64,000 nt of DNA from Acidimicrobiales bacterium (GTDB lineage: Bacteria; Actinomycetota; Acidimicrobiia; Acidimicrobiales; Palsa-688). This document shows positions 1-9,020 of this stretch, in pieces. Each line of letters starts with the position of its first letter. The stretch's first letter is position 1. The notes under the pieces are model-generated. The model was not told the DNA's origin and ran no database searches. It worked only from the letters and a program-made list of their open reading frames with translations. The position numbers were made by a program, and so were the translations under genes. Where the stretch lies: contig DATLUM010000075.1 in NCBI GenBank assembly GCA_035533095.1, positions 1-64,000 of the forward strand. Reading direction: 5' to 3'.

Positions 1-538
<538 letters not shown>

Positions 539-607
539 ACATTTTTGTTCGTGCTCGCTATGGAACGCTCAAAGGACCGGGCCTATACGGCCCGCCATGA
601 GCACGTT

Positions 608-725
608 TTCCGGTGGCCATAGCGGCGGAGTCACACCCGTTCCCATCCCGAACACGGCAGTTAAGCCCGCCAGCGCCGATGGTACTTGGGGGGTTTCCCC
701 CTGGGAGAGTAGGACGTCGCCGGAA
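608..725 (+). rRNA. rrf: 5S ribosomal RNA
   Basis: About 118 nt, lying about 70 nt after the 23S gene. The ends pair: TTCCGG at 608-613 with CCGGAA at 720-725. The conserved internal blocks CCCGTTCCCATCCCGAACAC and GGGAGAGTAGG are present. It is the last gene of this rRNA operon, and a terminator follows directly. The ends are accurate to a few bases. Confidence 0.95.
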
Positions 726-734
726 TAATCGTGA

Positions 735-772
735 GAAGAAGCCCCGCATCGGTATCGGTGCGGGGCTTCTTC
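735..772 (+). terminator. rRNA operon terminator
   Basis: A perfect 14-bp stem (GAAGAAGCCCCGCA at 735-748 with its complement at 759-772) and a 10-nt loop begin 10 nt after the 5S gene. There is no long T run after the stem, as is common in high-GC actinobacteria. Confidence 0.9.
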
Positions 773-792
773 GCGTCCGGACCCCAGCCGCT

Positions 793-1474
793 CTAGCTCA
801 ACTCGGGGGTCATCGAGTGCGCCAGCCATCTCACCCACAGCCCGTGCGAGTGCATGTAGCCGAGGCAGTACGAGTCGACGTGCTCGCCATCGAAAACGGC
901 CAGTCCCAGGACGCTCGGGATGTCGCCGCCGTCAGGAGGTGGTTCTGACGGTTGGAAGAGGTCGCTCACGCCCGGTGTGTCACAGCAGACCCACGCAACC
1001 GGACCGTCGTGGCCGGCCTCGTGCAGAACGCGCTCGAACGCCCGGCGGTCATCGGCCGCCAGATAGCTGAGCGACCAGGACGTCACCACGGCAACCGGAC
1101 CCTGCCGCACGCTGTCGATGACGCGCGGCAGGTCGACGGCCATGTCGCCCTTCACCATGGGAGGCGGCCGCTCCGAAGCGAGCCGCATAGCAGCGGCTGC
1201 ACGCTCGTGCCGCCCGGTTCCCGGCCAGATGCAGCGCTGAGAGAGGATGGTCGGCGCCGCCCAGCACCAGGAACTGGACGGCAGCCATGAGCATGTTGGG
1301 ATCGTGGGAGTGGAGTGGTTGGCGCCGCAGGAATCCCAGCACCTGCGCCGAGCCTGATACCGCCTGTGCGAGCGCGGCATTCAGAGGGGAATACGAGCCG
1401 TAAATCTTGAGGGCATATTCACTCCAAACCCTCGCGAGTTCGTCCGGTTCGGGGGGCGCCGGGGCAGAGGTCAT
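793..1474 (-). pseudogene. DUF2332 family protein, frameshifted and internally deleted
   Basis: Two minus-strand reading frames carry the two ends of one DUF2332 protein. The N-terminal piece starts at ATG 1474 and contains YSPLNAALAQAV, then MLMAAVQFLVLGGADHPLSA, both typical of this family's start. The C-terminal piece, in another frame, runs from about 1180 to 793 and holds PPPMVKGDMAVDLPR, VVTSWSLSYLA and HSHGLWVRWLA, typical of its end. Together they code for about 220 residues, while DUF2332 proteins usually have about 330. The central part, which resembles a Rossmann fold, is missing. I infer an inactivated gene. A sequencing error could explain the frameshift but not the missing middle. 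The function of the family is unknown. Confidence 0.75.
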
Positions 1475-1584
1475 GTGGCCCCTTCCACGGTTGGCATGAC
1501 CACCAAAATGAGGCAACTGCAAGGCCCCGTCAAGCTTGATCTGCGGTCAACGCAGCTCGCCCAGCCGGTATCCTCGAAACTCTT

Positions 1585-3360
1585 ATGCCTGAAAGCGGTC
1601 GACCGCGACGCAGTACCGGCGGGCGCCCGACCGGCAAATCCTCCGGTGCACCTCGGGGGCGGCGTACCGGATCTCAGGGAGCACCCCACAGTGACGGGAC
1701 CAGGGAGGGTCGTTCGCAGGGCGCCGGCTCCCGCAGCGCCGGCTCCCGCAGCGCCGGCTTGCCACGCACCCCTCGAGGAGGCCCGACCTCGTCGCAGGGA
1801 CGCAGCGGCCAGAGCCGTGGTACCAACCCCTCCCGCGGCACCGGGCAGAGCCGCGACACCAACCCCTCCCGCGGCACCAGCCACGAACGCCGGGCGGGCG
1901 CGCCACGAGCGGGTGATTCCCAGCGCGGTGGCCCCCGGCGCACAGGCGAGTCCCGGTACGACGCCGGCCGATCGGGTGGTCGAACCAGGTCCGGCGACGA
2001 GGCGCCCCGCCCGCGCCGCCCGGCGAGGGACGGAGCCCCGAGCGACCGCCGGTCCGATTGGGATCGCGGCGACTCACCGAAGAGGACCGGGTCCCCGAGG
2101 GGCCGGCGTGAGGAAGACAGCGGCCGAAGAGAACCGGACCGACGAGAACCAGGCCGACGAGAGCAGGGATCGAGCAGCGGCGCCGGCGGATACGGCCAGC
2201 GTCGCGGAGCCGGTCGAGACTCCTGGAACGACAGCGGGGAGCGCGGCAGCGGCTCTGGCGGATACGGCCAGCATCGCGGAGCCGGTCGAGAGTCCTGGAA
2301 CGACAGCGGCGACCGTCGCAGCGGCGCCGGCGCGCGGCGCGGAGCCCCGCGAGACACCGGTGACGACCGGAGGGACCGCCGGCCGGGCGCGGGCGACTCC
2401 CGCCGGCGAACCGGTCAGCCCGAACCCGCTCCGCGCTCCTGGGGCAGCGTGGCTCGCCGGGGTGCAAGAGAGCTGGGGGAGAGCGCTGGAGGCCCCAGCG
2501 CGTCCGAGGTTTGGCGTCAGGCCGTGGCCCGGGCCGAGGGAAGGGACGGAGGGGGAGACCGCCCGGTATCGACGGGACGCCAAGCAGAACCCTGGGAGCC
2601 GGAAGAGGTATGGATCTCCGAGCCCGTCGAGGAGACGCCGCACCATCAGCAGGCGCTGCGAGCGGAGCCGGGACGCCAGCGGGACCTCGCTACCGGACGC
2701 GAGGGCGTCGCTGCCCCGGGCGGCCGCCGGCGGACCGTTCCACGCCAGGTGGTCGACGAGCTCTCGTCGTCAGCGGGCCCCCTTCGCGGTGCGAAGCTCG
2801 CAACTCGCATCGCGGACGCGTCGTACGCGTTCGAGCGCGAGCGCTACCAGGAGGCTCGGCGGATCCTTAGAGCGCTCATCGAAGAGGCGCCGAACTCGCC
2901 GGCGGCGCGCGAGCTGAATGGGCTCGTCCTGTACCGAACAGGGCAGTGGTCCGCTGCGGCGAAGGAGTTCGAGCGGTACAGGGAACTGTCGGGTTCCTAC
3001 GACCAGCACCCCGTCCTGGCGGACTGTTACCGCGCGATGCGGAGGTACGACGACGCGGAGGCGCTGTGGCAGGACCTCCGCGAGGCCTCACCGAGTGGCG
3101 ACCTGGTGGCAGAGGGCCGGATCGTCGCCGCGGGTTGCCGCGCGGATCAGGGCGACCTCGGCGGAGGCATCGCGCTGCTGGAGAAGGCACTGCGGCGTGT
3201 GAACCACCCGCAGGAGCGCCACCTGAGGCAGTGGTACGCCCTCGCCGACCTCTACGAGCGCGCAGGCGACCTGCCGCGTGCAAGAGATCTCTTCAACAGG
3301 GTGGCATCCGCGGATCCGGAGTCGTTCGACGTAAGGGCCCGCGTGCGGGCTCTGCGCTGA
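1585..3360 (+). CDS. TPR-repeat protein with long Arg/Gly/Ser-rich N-terminal region
   Basis: 591 residues. Residues 1 to about 390 are low complexity, rich in Arg, Gly, Ser and Pro, and probably disordered. They include tandem repeats: a 15-bp unit at 1721-1750, a 36-bp unit at 1811-1882 and a 72-bp unit at 2185-2328. Residues from about 395 to the end form helical tetratricopeptide-like repeats (YQEARRILRALIEEAPNSPAA, WSAAAKEFERYRELSG, YDDAEALWQDLREASP, GDLPRARDLFNRVASADPES). No signal peptide or membrane segment is seen, so it is probably a cytoplasmic scaffold. TATCCT at 1569-1574 may be its -10 element. The repeat-containing half also gives long open frames in other frames, but only this frame ends in a folded domain. 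The partner is unknown. Confidence 0.85.
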   Translation: MPESGRPRRSTGGRPTGKSSGAPRGRRTGSQGAPHSDGTREGRSQGAGSRSAGSRSAGLPRTPRGGPTSSQGRSGQSRGTNPSRGTGQSRDTNPSRGTSHERRAGAPRAGDSQRGGPRRTGESRYDAGRSGGRTRSGDEAPRPRRPARDGAPSDRRSDWDRGDSPKRTGSPRGRREEDSGRREPDRREPGRREQGSSSGAGGYGQRRGAGRDSWNDSGERGSGSGGYGQHRGAGRESWNDSGDRRSGAGARRGAPRDTGDDRRDRRPGAGDSRRRTGQPEPAPRSWGSVARRGARELGESAGGPSASEVWRQAVARAEGRDGGGDRPVSTGRQAEPWEPEEVWISEPVEETPHHQQALRAEPGRQRDLATGREGVAAPGGRRRTVPRQVVDELSSSAGPLRGAKLATRIADASYAFERERYQEARRILRALIEEAPNSPAARELNGLVLYRTGQWSAAAKEFERYRELSGSYDQHPVLADCYRAMRRYDDAEALWQDLREASPSGDLVAEGRIVAAGCRADQGDLGGGIALLEKALRRVNHPQERHLRQWYALADLYERAGDLPRARDLFNRVASADPESFDVRARVRALR

Positions 3361-3539
3361 GCAAGCAGCCGCCACGGCGCCGCCGGCCGGCACACCCGGA
3401 TCCCGTCACACCCCACCCGTAAGATTCTCCTCGGCCCTTGTGGCTCCTATCGCGGGCGCATCGACGCCGGCCCCGACACGCGGGCCCTAACCGAGGGTCC
3501 GCTCCGAGCCGCTCGGCCCGAGCGGTCTGGAGGGTGACG

Positions 3540-3914
3540 ATGCTGAATCTGGTGGTACTCGAAGGAGTGCTGGCGCGTCCGGCTCAAGACGTGGAGTTGC
3601 CGTCCGGCAGCCGGCTGATCTCGCTGGAGGTGACGGTCCGCCGGGACGAGGGCCCGGCTGAGCCCGTCCCGGTCGCCTGGTTCGACGCCCCCGCGTGGGC
3701 GACGTCTCTCGACGCCGGTATTCCGGTCGTCGTGGTGGGACGGGTCCGCCGGCGTTTCTTCAGGTCAGGGGGCGCGACCCAGAGCCGAACGGAGGTGGTC
3801 GCCGCCCGGGTGGTGCGCTCGACCGCCGCTGCGAAGGTCCGGGCGGCGCTGGAGGAGGCGTCCGCGGCCCTGTCGGTGGCCGGCAGGGCGATCAACCAGG
3901 TGAAGGCGGGATAG
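3540..3914 (+). CDS. SSB-like single-domain OB-fold protein
   Basis: 124 residues starting at ATG 3540, with GGAGGG at 3529-3534 as ribosome site. The first 95 residues resemble the OB fold of single-stranded DNA-binding proteins: MLNLVVLEGVLARPAQ, ISLEVTVRR, VAWFDAPAWA, VVVVGRVRRRFF. The family's acidic C-terminal tail (DDDIPF type) is absent; a short helical tail follows instead. This suggests an accessory SSB-like protein rather than the essential Ssb. TAAGAT at 3420-3425 is a possible promoter. The end overlaps the convergent HAD gene by 23 bp. Confidence 0.75.
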   Translation: MLNLVVLEGVLARPAQDVELPSGSRLISLEVTVRRDEGPAEPVPVAWFDAPAWATSLDAGIPVVVVGRVRRRFFRSGGATQSRTEVVAARVVRSTAAAKVRAALEEASAALSVAGRAINQVKAG

Positions 3915-4764
3915 CGGCCGCCGGGTGCTGGGCGCCCCGGGCCGCCGCCACCTCTTCCAAGAGCGCGGCGACACCGTCCTCGCCGTTGTGCGGGAGCACC
4001 CGGTGCGCCACGGCGAGGACCTCCGGGATCGCATTGGCAGGTGCCATGGCGACGCCTGCCCAGGCGAGAAAGGAAAGGTCGTTGTGGTTGTCGCCGACCG
4101 CGACCACCTCGCTCAGGTGGACGTCGAGACGTTCGCACAGCCTCTCGAGCGCGTATGCCTTCGACACCCCGGGCGCACCGATGTCAACCCAGTCGAGCCC
4201 GGAGGTCGTGACGTGCCCGATCTCACCGACGCGCTCCTCGAGCAATCGGATCAAGCCCAGGGCGTCGGTGTCCGGCGCACGGGCGATGAGTTTGATGCAC
4301 CCTGCCGTGACGGCCGAGCGAATGTCGGCGGTCTCCTCCATTTTCTCGTCCCAGTCGACCGGCGATGCGAAGAACCCCGGCTCGTAGGAGAAGCATTCGA
4401 GGTCGTCGCACGCGAGGACTATCCCCGGTATGCGTCCACGAATCAGGTCCACGAGGCCCATCGCGATCTCACCGGCCAGCGGCTCTACCTCGACGACAGC
4501 TCGACGGTCGATGTCCACCAGGGCAGCGCCGTTGGCGCAGATCCCGAAAGGTCCGAGACCCGCCTGCTCGGCCAGATCCCACAGGGCCTGTGGAGGCCGT
4601 CCCGTGACGGGGACAACCACGACGCCGGCCTCTCGCGCCGCCCTCACCGCTTCGCGAGCCCTTGGAGTGACCCCGCCCGATGGGCTCAGCAGGGTCCCGT
4701 CGAGGTCGGTCGCTACCAGCCGCACCGACGACAGATGGGGCAGCGGCTCCAACTCTGCTCCCAC
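3892..4764 (-). CDS. HAD-superfamily phosphatase, Cof/IIB type
   Basis: 290 residues from GTG 4764. It shows the HAD motifs: [11 protein letters not shown] near residue 20, VVPVTGRPP (motif II), and [13 protein letters not shown] near the end (motif IV). The large cap insert between motifs II and III marks Cof-type sugar-phosphate or FMN phosphatases; the substrate cannot be read from sequence. A longer frame begins at ATG 4806, but that start overlaps the fba start in a shared CCATGG. GTG 4764 has TACGCT at 4777-4772 exactly 13 nt upstream, matching the leaderless pattern of the window, so I prefer it. GTG 4725 is a further option. Confidence 0.85.
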   Translation of the reverse strand: MGAELEPLPHLSSVRLVATDLDGTLLSPSGGVTPRAREAVRAAREAGVVVVPVTGRPPQALWDLAEQAGLGPFGICANGAALVDIDRRAVVEVEPLAGEIAMGLVDLIRGRIPGIVLACDDLECFSYEPGFFASPVDWDEKMEETADIRSAVTAGCIKLIARAPDTDALGLIRLLEERVGEIGHVTTSGLDWVDIGAPGVSKAYALERLCERLDVHLSEVVAVGDNHNDLSFLAWAGVAMAPANAIPEVLAVAHRVLPHNGEDGVAALLEEVAAARGAQHPAAAIPPSPG

Positions 4765-4771
4765 GAGAACC

Positions 4772-4777
4772 AGCGTA
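4772..4777 (-). promoter_or_regulatory. -10 element of the HAD phosphatase gene
   Basis: TACGCT on the minus strand, 13 nt before GTG 4764. It lies back to back with the fba -10 element. Confidence 0.5.
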
Positions 4778-4790
4778 CCTGCGAGGCGCG

Positions 4791-4796
4791 TAGGCT
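4791..4796 (+). promoter_or_regulatory. -10 element of fbaB, leaderless
   Basis: TAGGCT 14 nt before ATG 4805, with no Shine-Dalgarno sequence between. Confidence 0.55.
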
Positions 4797-4804
4797 CGGT
4801 GTCC

Positions 4805-5854
4805 ATGGACGTGCAGAAGCTCCTGGGTGACGAAGCCGAAAGCCTGCTCAGCTACGAGTGCAAGGGCATACAGCGGGAGGACCTGGTCCTGCCCGGGCCG
4901 GATGCCATCGACAACGTGATGAGCTGGTCGGACCGGCCAATACCGGTTCTGCGCAATCTCTCGTCGGTGTACAACCACGGTCGACTCTCCGGGACCGGCT
5001 ACATCTCGATCCTCCCCGTCGACCAGGGGATCGAACACTCCGGCGCGGCGTCGTTTGCCCGCAACCCCGCCTACTTCGATCCCAAGAACCTCGTGGAGCT
5101 CGCTATCGAAGGCGGGTGCAACGCGTTCGCGACCACCCTGGGCGTCCTCGGCATCGTCGGCCGGCGCTACGCCCACAAGATCCCTTTTATCGCCAAGCTC
5201 AACCACAACGAGCTGCTGACCTACCCCAGCCAGTACGACCAGATCATGTTCGGCTCTCCAAGGGAGGCGTACGACCTCGGCGCGGTGGGGGTGGGGGCCA
5301 CCGTCTACTACGGCTCAGAGCACGCCACGCGGCAGATCCAGGAGGTTTCGGAAGCGTTCCAGGAGGCGCACGAGCTAGGGATGTTCACAGTGCTCTGGTG
5401 CTACCTGCGCAACAGCGCGTTCAAAAAGGACGGCGTCGACTACTCGCTGGCTGCGGACCTCACCGGCCAGGCCAATCACCTGGGCGTCACGATCGAGGCG
5501 GACATCATCAAGCAGAAGCAGGCGGAGAACAACGGCGGCTACAACGCCATCGGGTTCGGCCGCACCGACCCGCTCGTCTACGACCAGTTGACGACGGACA
5601 ACCCGATCGACCTCACCCGCTGGCAGGTCGTGAACTGCTACATGGGCCGTGTTCCGCTGATCAACAGCGGCGGCGAGTCGAAGGGCGACACCGACCTCGC
5701 CCAGGCGGTGCGCACGGCCGTCATCAACAAGAGGGCCGGGGGAGCCGGGCTCATCTCCGGTCGCAAGGCCTTCCAGCGCCCCACTCCCGACGGGGTAGCG
5801 CTGTTGCACTCCATCCAGGACGTCTACCTCGACTCCTCGATCACCGTCGCCTGA
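4805..5854 (+). CDS. fbaB: Fructose-bisphosphate aldolase, class I (FbaB/DhnA type)
   Basis: 349 residues, the same length as E. coli FbaB and alignable along its whole length: [100 protein letters not shown]. The Schiff-base lysine region ADIIKQK is intact. It cleaves fructose 1,6-bisphosphate to glyceraldehyde 3-phosphate and dihydroxyacetone phosphate in glycolysis, or does the reverse. Most actinobacteria rely on a class II zinc enzyme, so this metal-free type is worth noting. It is transcribed divergently from the HAD phosphatase. Confidence 0.95.
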   Translation: MDVQKLLGDEAESLLSYECKGIQREDLVLPGPDAIDNVMSWSDRPIPVLRNLSSVYNHGRLSGTGYISILPVDQGIEHSGAASFARNPAYFDPKNLVELAIEGGCNAFATTLGVLGIVGRRYAHKIPFIAKLNHNELLTYPSQYDQIMFGSPREAYDLGAVGVGATVYYGSEHATRQIQEVSEAFQEAHELGMFTVLWCYLRNSAFKKDGVDYSLAADLTGQANHLGVTIEADIIKQKQAENNGGYNAIGFGRTDPLVYDQLTTDNPIDLTRWQVVNCYMGRVPLINSGGESKGDTDLAQAVRTAVINKRAGGAGLISGRKAFQRPTPDGVALLHSIQDVYLDSSITVA

Positions 5855-5931
5855 CCCCGGCCGGGCTCCCGAACGCGGCCCAACCCGTTTCCCTACCCAG
5901 GGGTAACCTGAGTTCAACCGGAAGTAGGCCG

Positions 5932-5937
5932 TAGACT
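5932..5937 (+). promoter_or_regulatory. Probable -10 element for korA-korB
   Basis: TAGACT 43 nt before korA. The gene has a clear Shine-Dalgarno site (GGAGAAGGA, 5960-5968), so this operon is leadered, unlike many neighbours. Confidence 0.45.
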
Positions 5938-5974
5938 CCTTCTTGGTTTTTCACATCTCGGAGAAGGAACTCGA

Positions 5975-7858
5975 ATGGCAGATACCGCTGCGCGTGAACG
6001 CCCGGTTGTCGACCTCGACCGGGCGGTCATCCGCTTCGCCGGGGACAGCGGCGACGGCATGCAGCTCACGGGCGACAGGTTCACCGCCTCGTCGGCAATT
6101 TTCGGCAACGACCTGTCCACGCTGCCGGACTTCCCCGCGGAGATCAGGGCCCCCGCCGGCACGCTCGCGGGTGTATCCGCGTTCCAGGTCCACATCTCCG
6201 ACCACGACATCCTCACGCCGGGTGACCACCCGAGTGTTCTGGTGGCGATGAACCCGGCGGCGCTCAAGACGAATCTCGCCGACGTGACCGCCACCGGCAC
6301 GATCATCGTCAACAGCGACGAGTTCAACGACCGCAACCTCGCCAAAGCGGGGTACGCCGACAATCCGCTCAGGGACGGCAGCCTGGACTCGTACACGGTG
6401 TACGAGGTTCCGATGACCGACCTGACCAAGAAGGCTGCGGAACCTTCGGGCGCCAAGCCACGCGACGCCGAGCGGTCGAAGAACTTCTTCGCGCTCGGCC
6501 TGATCAGCTGGTTGTACTCGCGACCGGTGGACTCGACGCTCCAGTGGATCCAGGACCGTTTCGGCAAGACGCCGATGGTGGCCGAGGCCAACACCCTCGC
6601 GTTCAAAGCGGGCTGGAACTTTGGTGAGACCGCGGAGCTGTTTCCCAACACCTATGAGGTCAAGCCGGCGACCCTGGATCCGGGCACCTACACGAACATC
6701 TCCGGCAACACTGCGCTGGCCTGGGGACTCATAGCAGCCGGTCAGCTGGCGAAACTGCCCCTGTTCCTTGGCAGCTACCCGATCACGCCCGCCTCGGATG
6801 TCCTTCACGAGCTGTCCAAGCACAAGAACTTCGGGATCCGGACCTTCCAGGCCGAAGACGAGATCGCTGGTGTCGGTGCAGCTCTGGGTGCTTCGTACGC
6901 GGGGTCGCTCGGTATCACCACGACGAGCGGTCCGGGCGTCGACTTGAAGGCCGAGACCATCGGGCTGGCTGTGAACCTGGAGCTGCCGCTCCTGGTGATC
7001 GACATCCAGCGAGGCGGCCCTTCCACCGGGTTGCCCACCAAGACAGAGCAGGCCGACCTGCTGCAGGCGATGTTCGGGCGTCACGGCGAAGCGCCGGTCC
7101 CCATCGTTGCCCCGGCTACGCCCGGCGAGTGCTTCCACATGGCTATCGAGGCCGCCCGCATAGCGATCAAGTACCGCACTCCCGTCTTCCTTCTCTCCGA
7201 CGGGTACCTCGCCAACGGAGCCGAACCATGGCGCCTACCCGACGTCGATGCGTTGCCGGACATCAGCTCCACGTTCGCCACGCAGCCGAACCATGTAGCG
7301 GAGGACGGCACGGAGGAGTTCTGGCCCTACCTGCGCGACGCAGAGACGCTCGCTCGGCCGTGGGCGATCCCGGGAACTCCCGGACTGGTCCATCGCATCG
7401 GAGGCCTCGAGAAGGCTGACGGGTCTGGGGCCGTCTCCTACGATCCGTCCAACCATGAGCTCATGACGAAGCTGCGCGCGGCGAAGGTGGCGGGTATCGC
7501 CTCAGATATCGCGCCGGCCGAGGTCGACGACCCCGACGGCGCTGCGGAGGTGCTGGTCGTCGGTTGGGGCTCCACCTACGGGGCCATCCAGGCTGGCATC
7601 AGACGGGTACGTGCGCAGGGCCGGGGGGTCGCCCACCTGCACATCCGCCACCTGAACCCGTTCCCAGCGAATCTTGGCGAGATTCTCCGCTCGTACCCGA
7701 AGATCCTCGTACCCGAGATGAACCTCGGCCAGCTGGTGAAGCTACTGCGAGCCGACTTCCTCGTGGACGCTCGGGGCGTGAACAAGATGATGGGCAAGCC
7801 ATTCAGGGCCGAAGAGATCGAGAAGGCTGTGCTCGACCTCATCCTCGACCGCAGCTAG
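5975..7858 (+). CDS. korA: 2-oxoglutarate:ferredoxin oxidoreductase, alpha subunit (gamma-alpha fusion)
   Basis: 627 residues. The N-terminal domain, about 15-190, is the gamma (catalytic) domain with FAGDSGDGMQLTGDRF. Then comes the pyrimidine-binding alpha domain with LGSYPITPASDVLHELS, FQAEDEIAGVGAALGASYAG, TTSGPGVDLKAE and DIQRGGPSTGLPTKTEQADL, and finally a C-terminal domain with HLNPFP. With KorB it oxidises 2-oxoglutarate to succinyl-CoA and reduces ferredoxin. It may also accept other 2-oxoacids. The ribosome site GGAGAAGGA lies 6 nt before ATG 5975. No ferredoxin gene lies beside it. Confidence 0.93.
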   Translation: MADTAARERPVVDLDRAVIRFAGDSGDGMQLTGDRFTASSAIFGNDLSTLPDFPAEIRAPAGTLAGVSAFQVHISDHDILTPGDHPSVLVAMNPAALKTNLADVTATGTIIVNSDEFNDRNLAKAGYADNPLRDGSLDSYTVYEVPMTDLTKKAAEPSGAKPRDAERSKNFFALGLISWLYSRPVDSTLQWIQDRFGKTPMVAEANTLAFKAGWNFGETAELFPNTYEVKPATLDPGTYTNISGNTALAWGLIAAGQLAKLPLFLGSYPITPASDVLHELSKHKNFGIRTFQAEDEIAGVGAALGASYAGSLGITTTSGPGVDLKAETIGLAVNLELPLLVIDIQRGGPSTGLPTKTEQADLLQAMFGRHGEAPVPIVAPATPGECFHMAIEAARIAIKYRTPVFLLSDGYLANGAEPWRLPDVDALPDISSTFATQPNHVAEDGTEEFWPYLRDAETLARPWAIPGTPGLVHRIGGLEKADGSGAVSYDPSNHELMTKLRAAKVAGIASDIAPAEVDDPDGAAEVLVVGWGSTYGAIQAGIRRVRAQGRGVAHLHIRHLNPFPANLGEILRSYPKILVPEMNLGQLVKLLRADFLVDARGVNKMMGKPFRAEEIEKAVLDLILDRS

Positions 7859-7903
7859 AGGTCGGGTAAAGGTCAAGCACAGGTATAGGAGCGATTGACA
7901 GAG

Positions 7904-8923
7904 ATGACAGACGTAGCGGTGCCGGTGACGACGAAGAAGGACTGGACCAGTGACCAGGAGGTGCGCTGGTGCCCAGGCTGCGGTGATTACTCGATCCTGA
8001 CCGCGGTGCAGATGTTGATGCCGGAGCTCGGCGTGAAGCGCGAGGACACGGTTTTCGTGTCGGGGATCGGGTGCAGCTCCCGGTTCCCCTATTACATGAA
8101 CACGTACGGGATCCACTCGATCCACGGCCGCGCACCTGCGATCGCCACCGGGGTCGCGGTCAGCCGCCCCGATCTCCACGTCTGGGTGATCACCGGCGAC
8201 GGAGACGCCCTGTCGATCGGAGGCAATCACCTCCTGCACGCCCTGCGGCGCAACGTCAACCTGACGATCATCTTGTTCAACAACCAGATCTACGGCCTGA
8301 CGAAGGGGCAGTACTCGCCGACGTCGGAGACGGGAAAGGTGACCAAGTCGACGCCTTTCGGGTCGCTCGACCACCCGTACAACCCGATCTCCCTCGCGCT
8401 GGGGGCCGAGGCGTCGTTCGTTGCCCGCACGCACGACATGGACCGCAAGCACATGATGGAAACCTTCCGTCGCGCGTACGAGCACCAAGGGGCCTCTCTG
8501 GTCGAGGTGTACCAGAACTGCAACGTCTTCAACGACGGTGCCTTCGAGCAGATCACCTCCAAGGACGCGAGGCCGAAGATGCTGATCCCGCTCCAACACG
8601 GCGAGCCTGTGCGGTTCGGCCCCGAGGGTGAGCACGGTGTCGTGATGGAGGACGGCGTCGCAAAGATCGTCGAGGTGGCCGAGGTCGGAGTGGACCGGCT
8701 CCTGGTTCACGACGAGAGGCGGGAGGACCCGAGCCTGGCGTTCGCTTTGTCGAGGCTGTCCAGCGGACCGACGATGCCCACCCCGATCGGCGTGTTCCGC
8801 GCCTTCGATCGGCCTCATTACGGCGCTCTTGTCGGCCAGCAGTTGGTCGCAGCCGCGGAGAGCAAGGGACCCGGTGACCTCACCAAGCTGCTTGCGTCGG
8901 GGTCGACCTGGACCGTGGGCTGA
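7904..8923 (+). CDS. korB: 2-oxoglutarate:ferredoxin oxidoreductase, beta subunit
   Basis: About 339 residues. It carries the thiamine diphosphate site (GDGDALSIGGNHLLHALRRN ... NNQIYGLTKGQYSPTS) and the cysteines for the 4Fe-4S cluster (RWCPGCGDY and GIGCSSRF). It is the catalytic partner of KorA, 45 nt downstream in the same operon. Two in-frame starts exist, TTG 7895 and ATG 7904. AGGAG at 7887-7891 is slightly too close to the first and slightly too far from the second, so the start is not settled. Confidence 0.93.
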   Translation: MTDVAVPVTTKKDWTSDQEVRWCPGCGDYSILTAVQMLMPELGVKREDTVFVSGIGCSSRFPYYMNTYGIHSIHGRAPAIATGVAVSRPDLHVWVITGDGDALSIGGNHLLHALRRNVNLTIILFNNQIYGLTKGQYSPTSETGKVTKSTPFGSLDHPYNPISLALGAEASFVARTHDMDRKHMMETFRRAYEHQGASLVEVYQNCNVFNDGAFEQITSKDARPKMLIPLQHGEPVRFGPEGEHGVVMEDGVAKIVEVAEVGVDRLLVHDERREDPSLAFALSRLSSGPTMPTPIGVFRAFDRPHYGALVGQQLVAAAESKGPGDLTKLLASGSTWTVG

Positions 8924-8935
8924 CCTGACTGAGTA

Positions 8936-8963
8936 TCCCGGAAAAGACCTCGCCTCTCCGGGA
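8936..8963 (+). terminator. Possible korAB terminator
   Basis: TCCCGGA at 8936-8942 pairs with TCCGGGA at 8957-8963 around a 14-nt loop, 13 nt after the korB stop. There is no T run. Weak. Confidence 0.35.
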
Positions 8964-9008
8964 AGCCCCGGATGCCCGCACGTGACCAACTAGTGGTCGA
9001 GGCGAAGC

Positions 9009-9014
9009 TATGGT
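9009..9014 (+). promoter_or_regulatory. -10 element of the egtD-egtB fusion, leaderless
   Basis: TATGGT 12 nt before ATG 9021; no Shine-Dalgarno sequence. Confidence 0.5.
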
Positions 9015-9020
9015 CGTCCG

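Noticed and set aside
1721-2328. CRISPR-like regular repeats
   Set aside because: The repeats are in-frame, low-complexity coding repeats with no unique spacers and no cas genes.
4765-4806. HAD phosphatase start at ATG 4806
   Set aside because: It would share a CCATGG with the fbaB start and cover both promoters. GTG 4764 has a well-placed -10 element.
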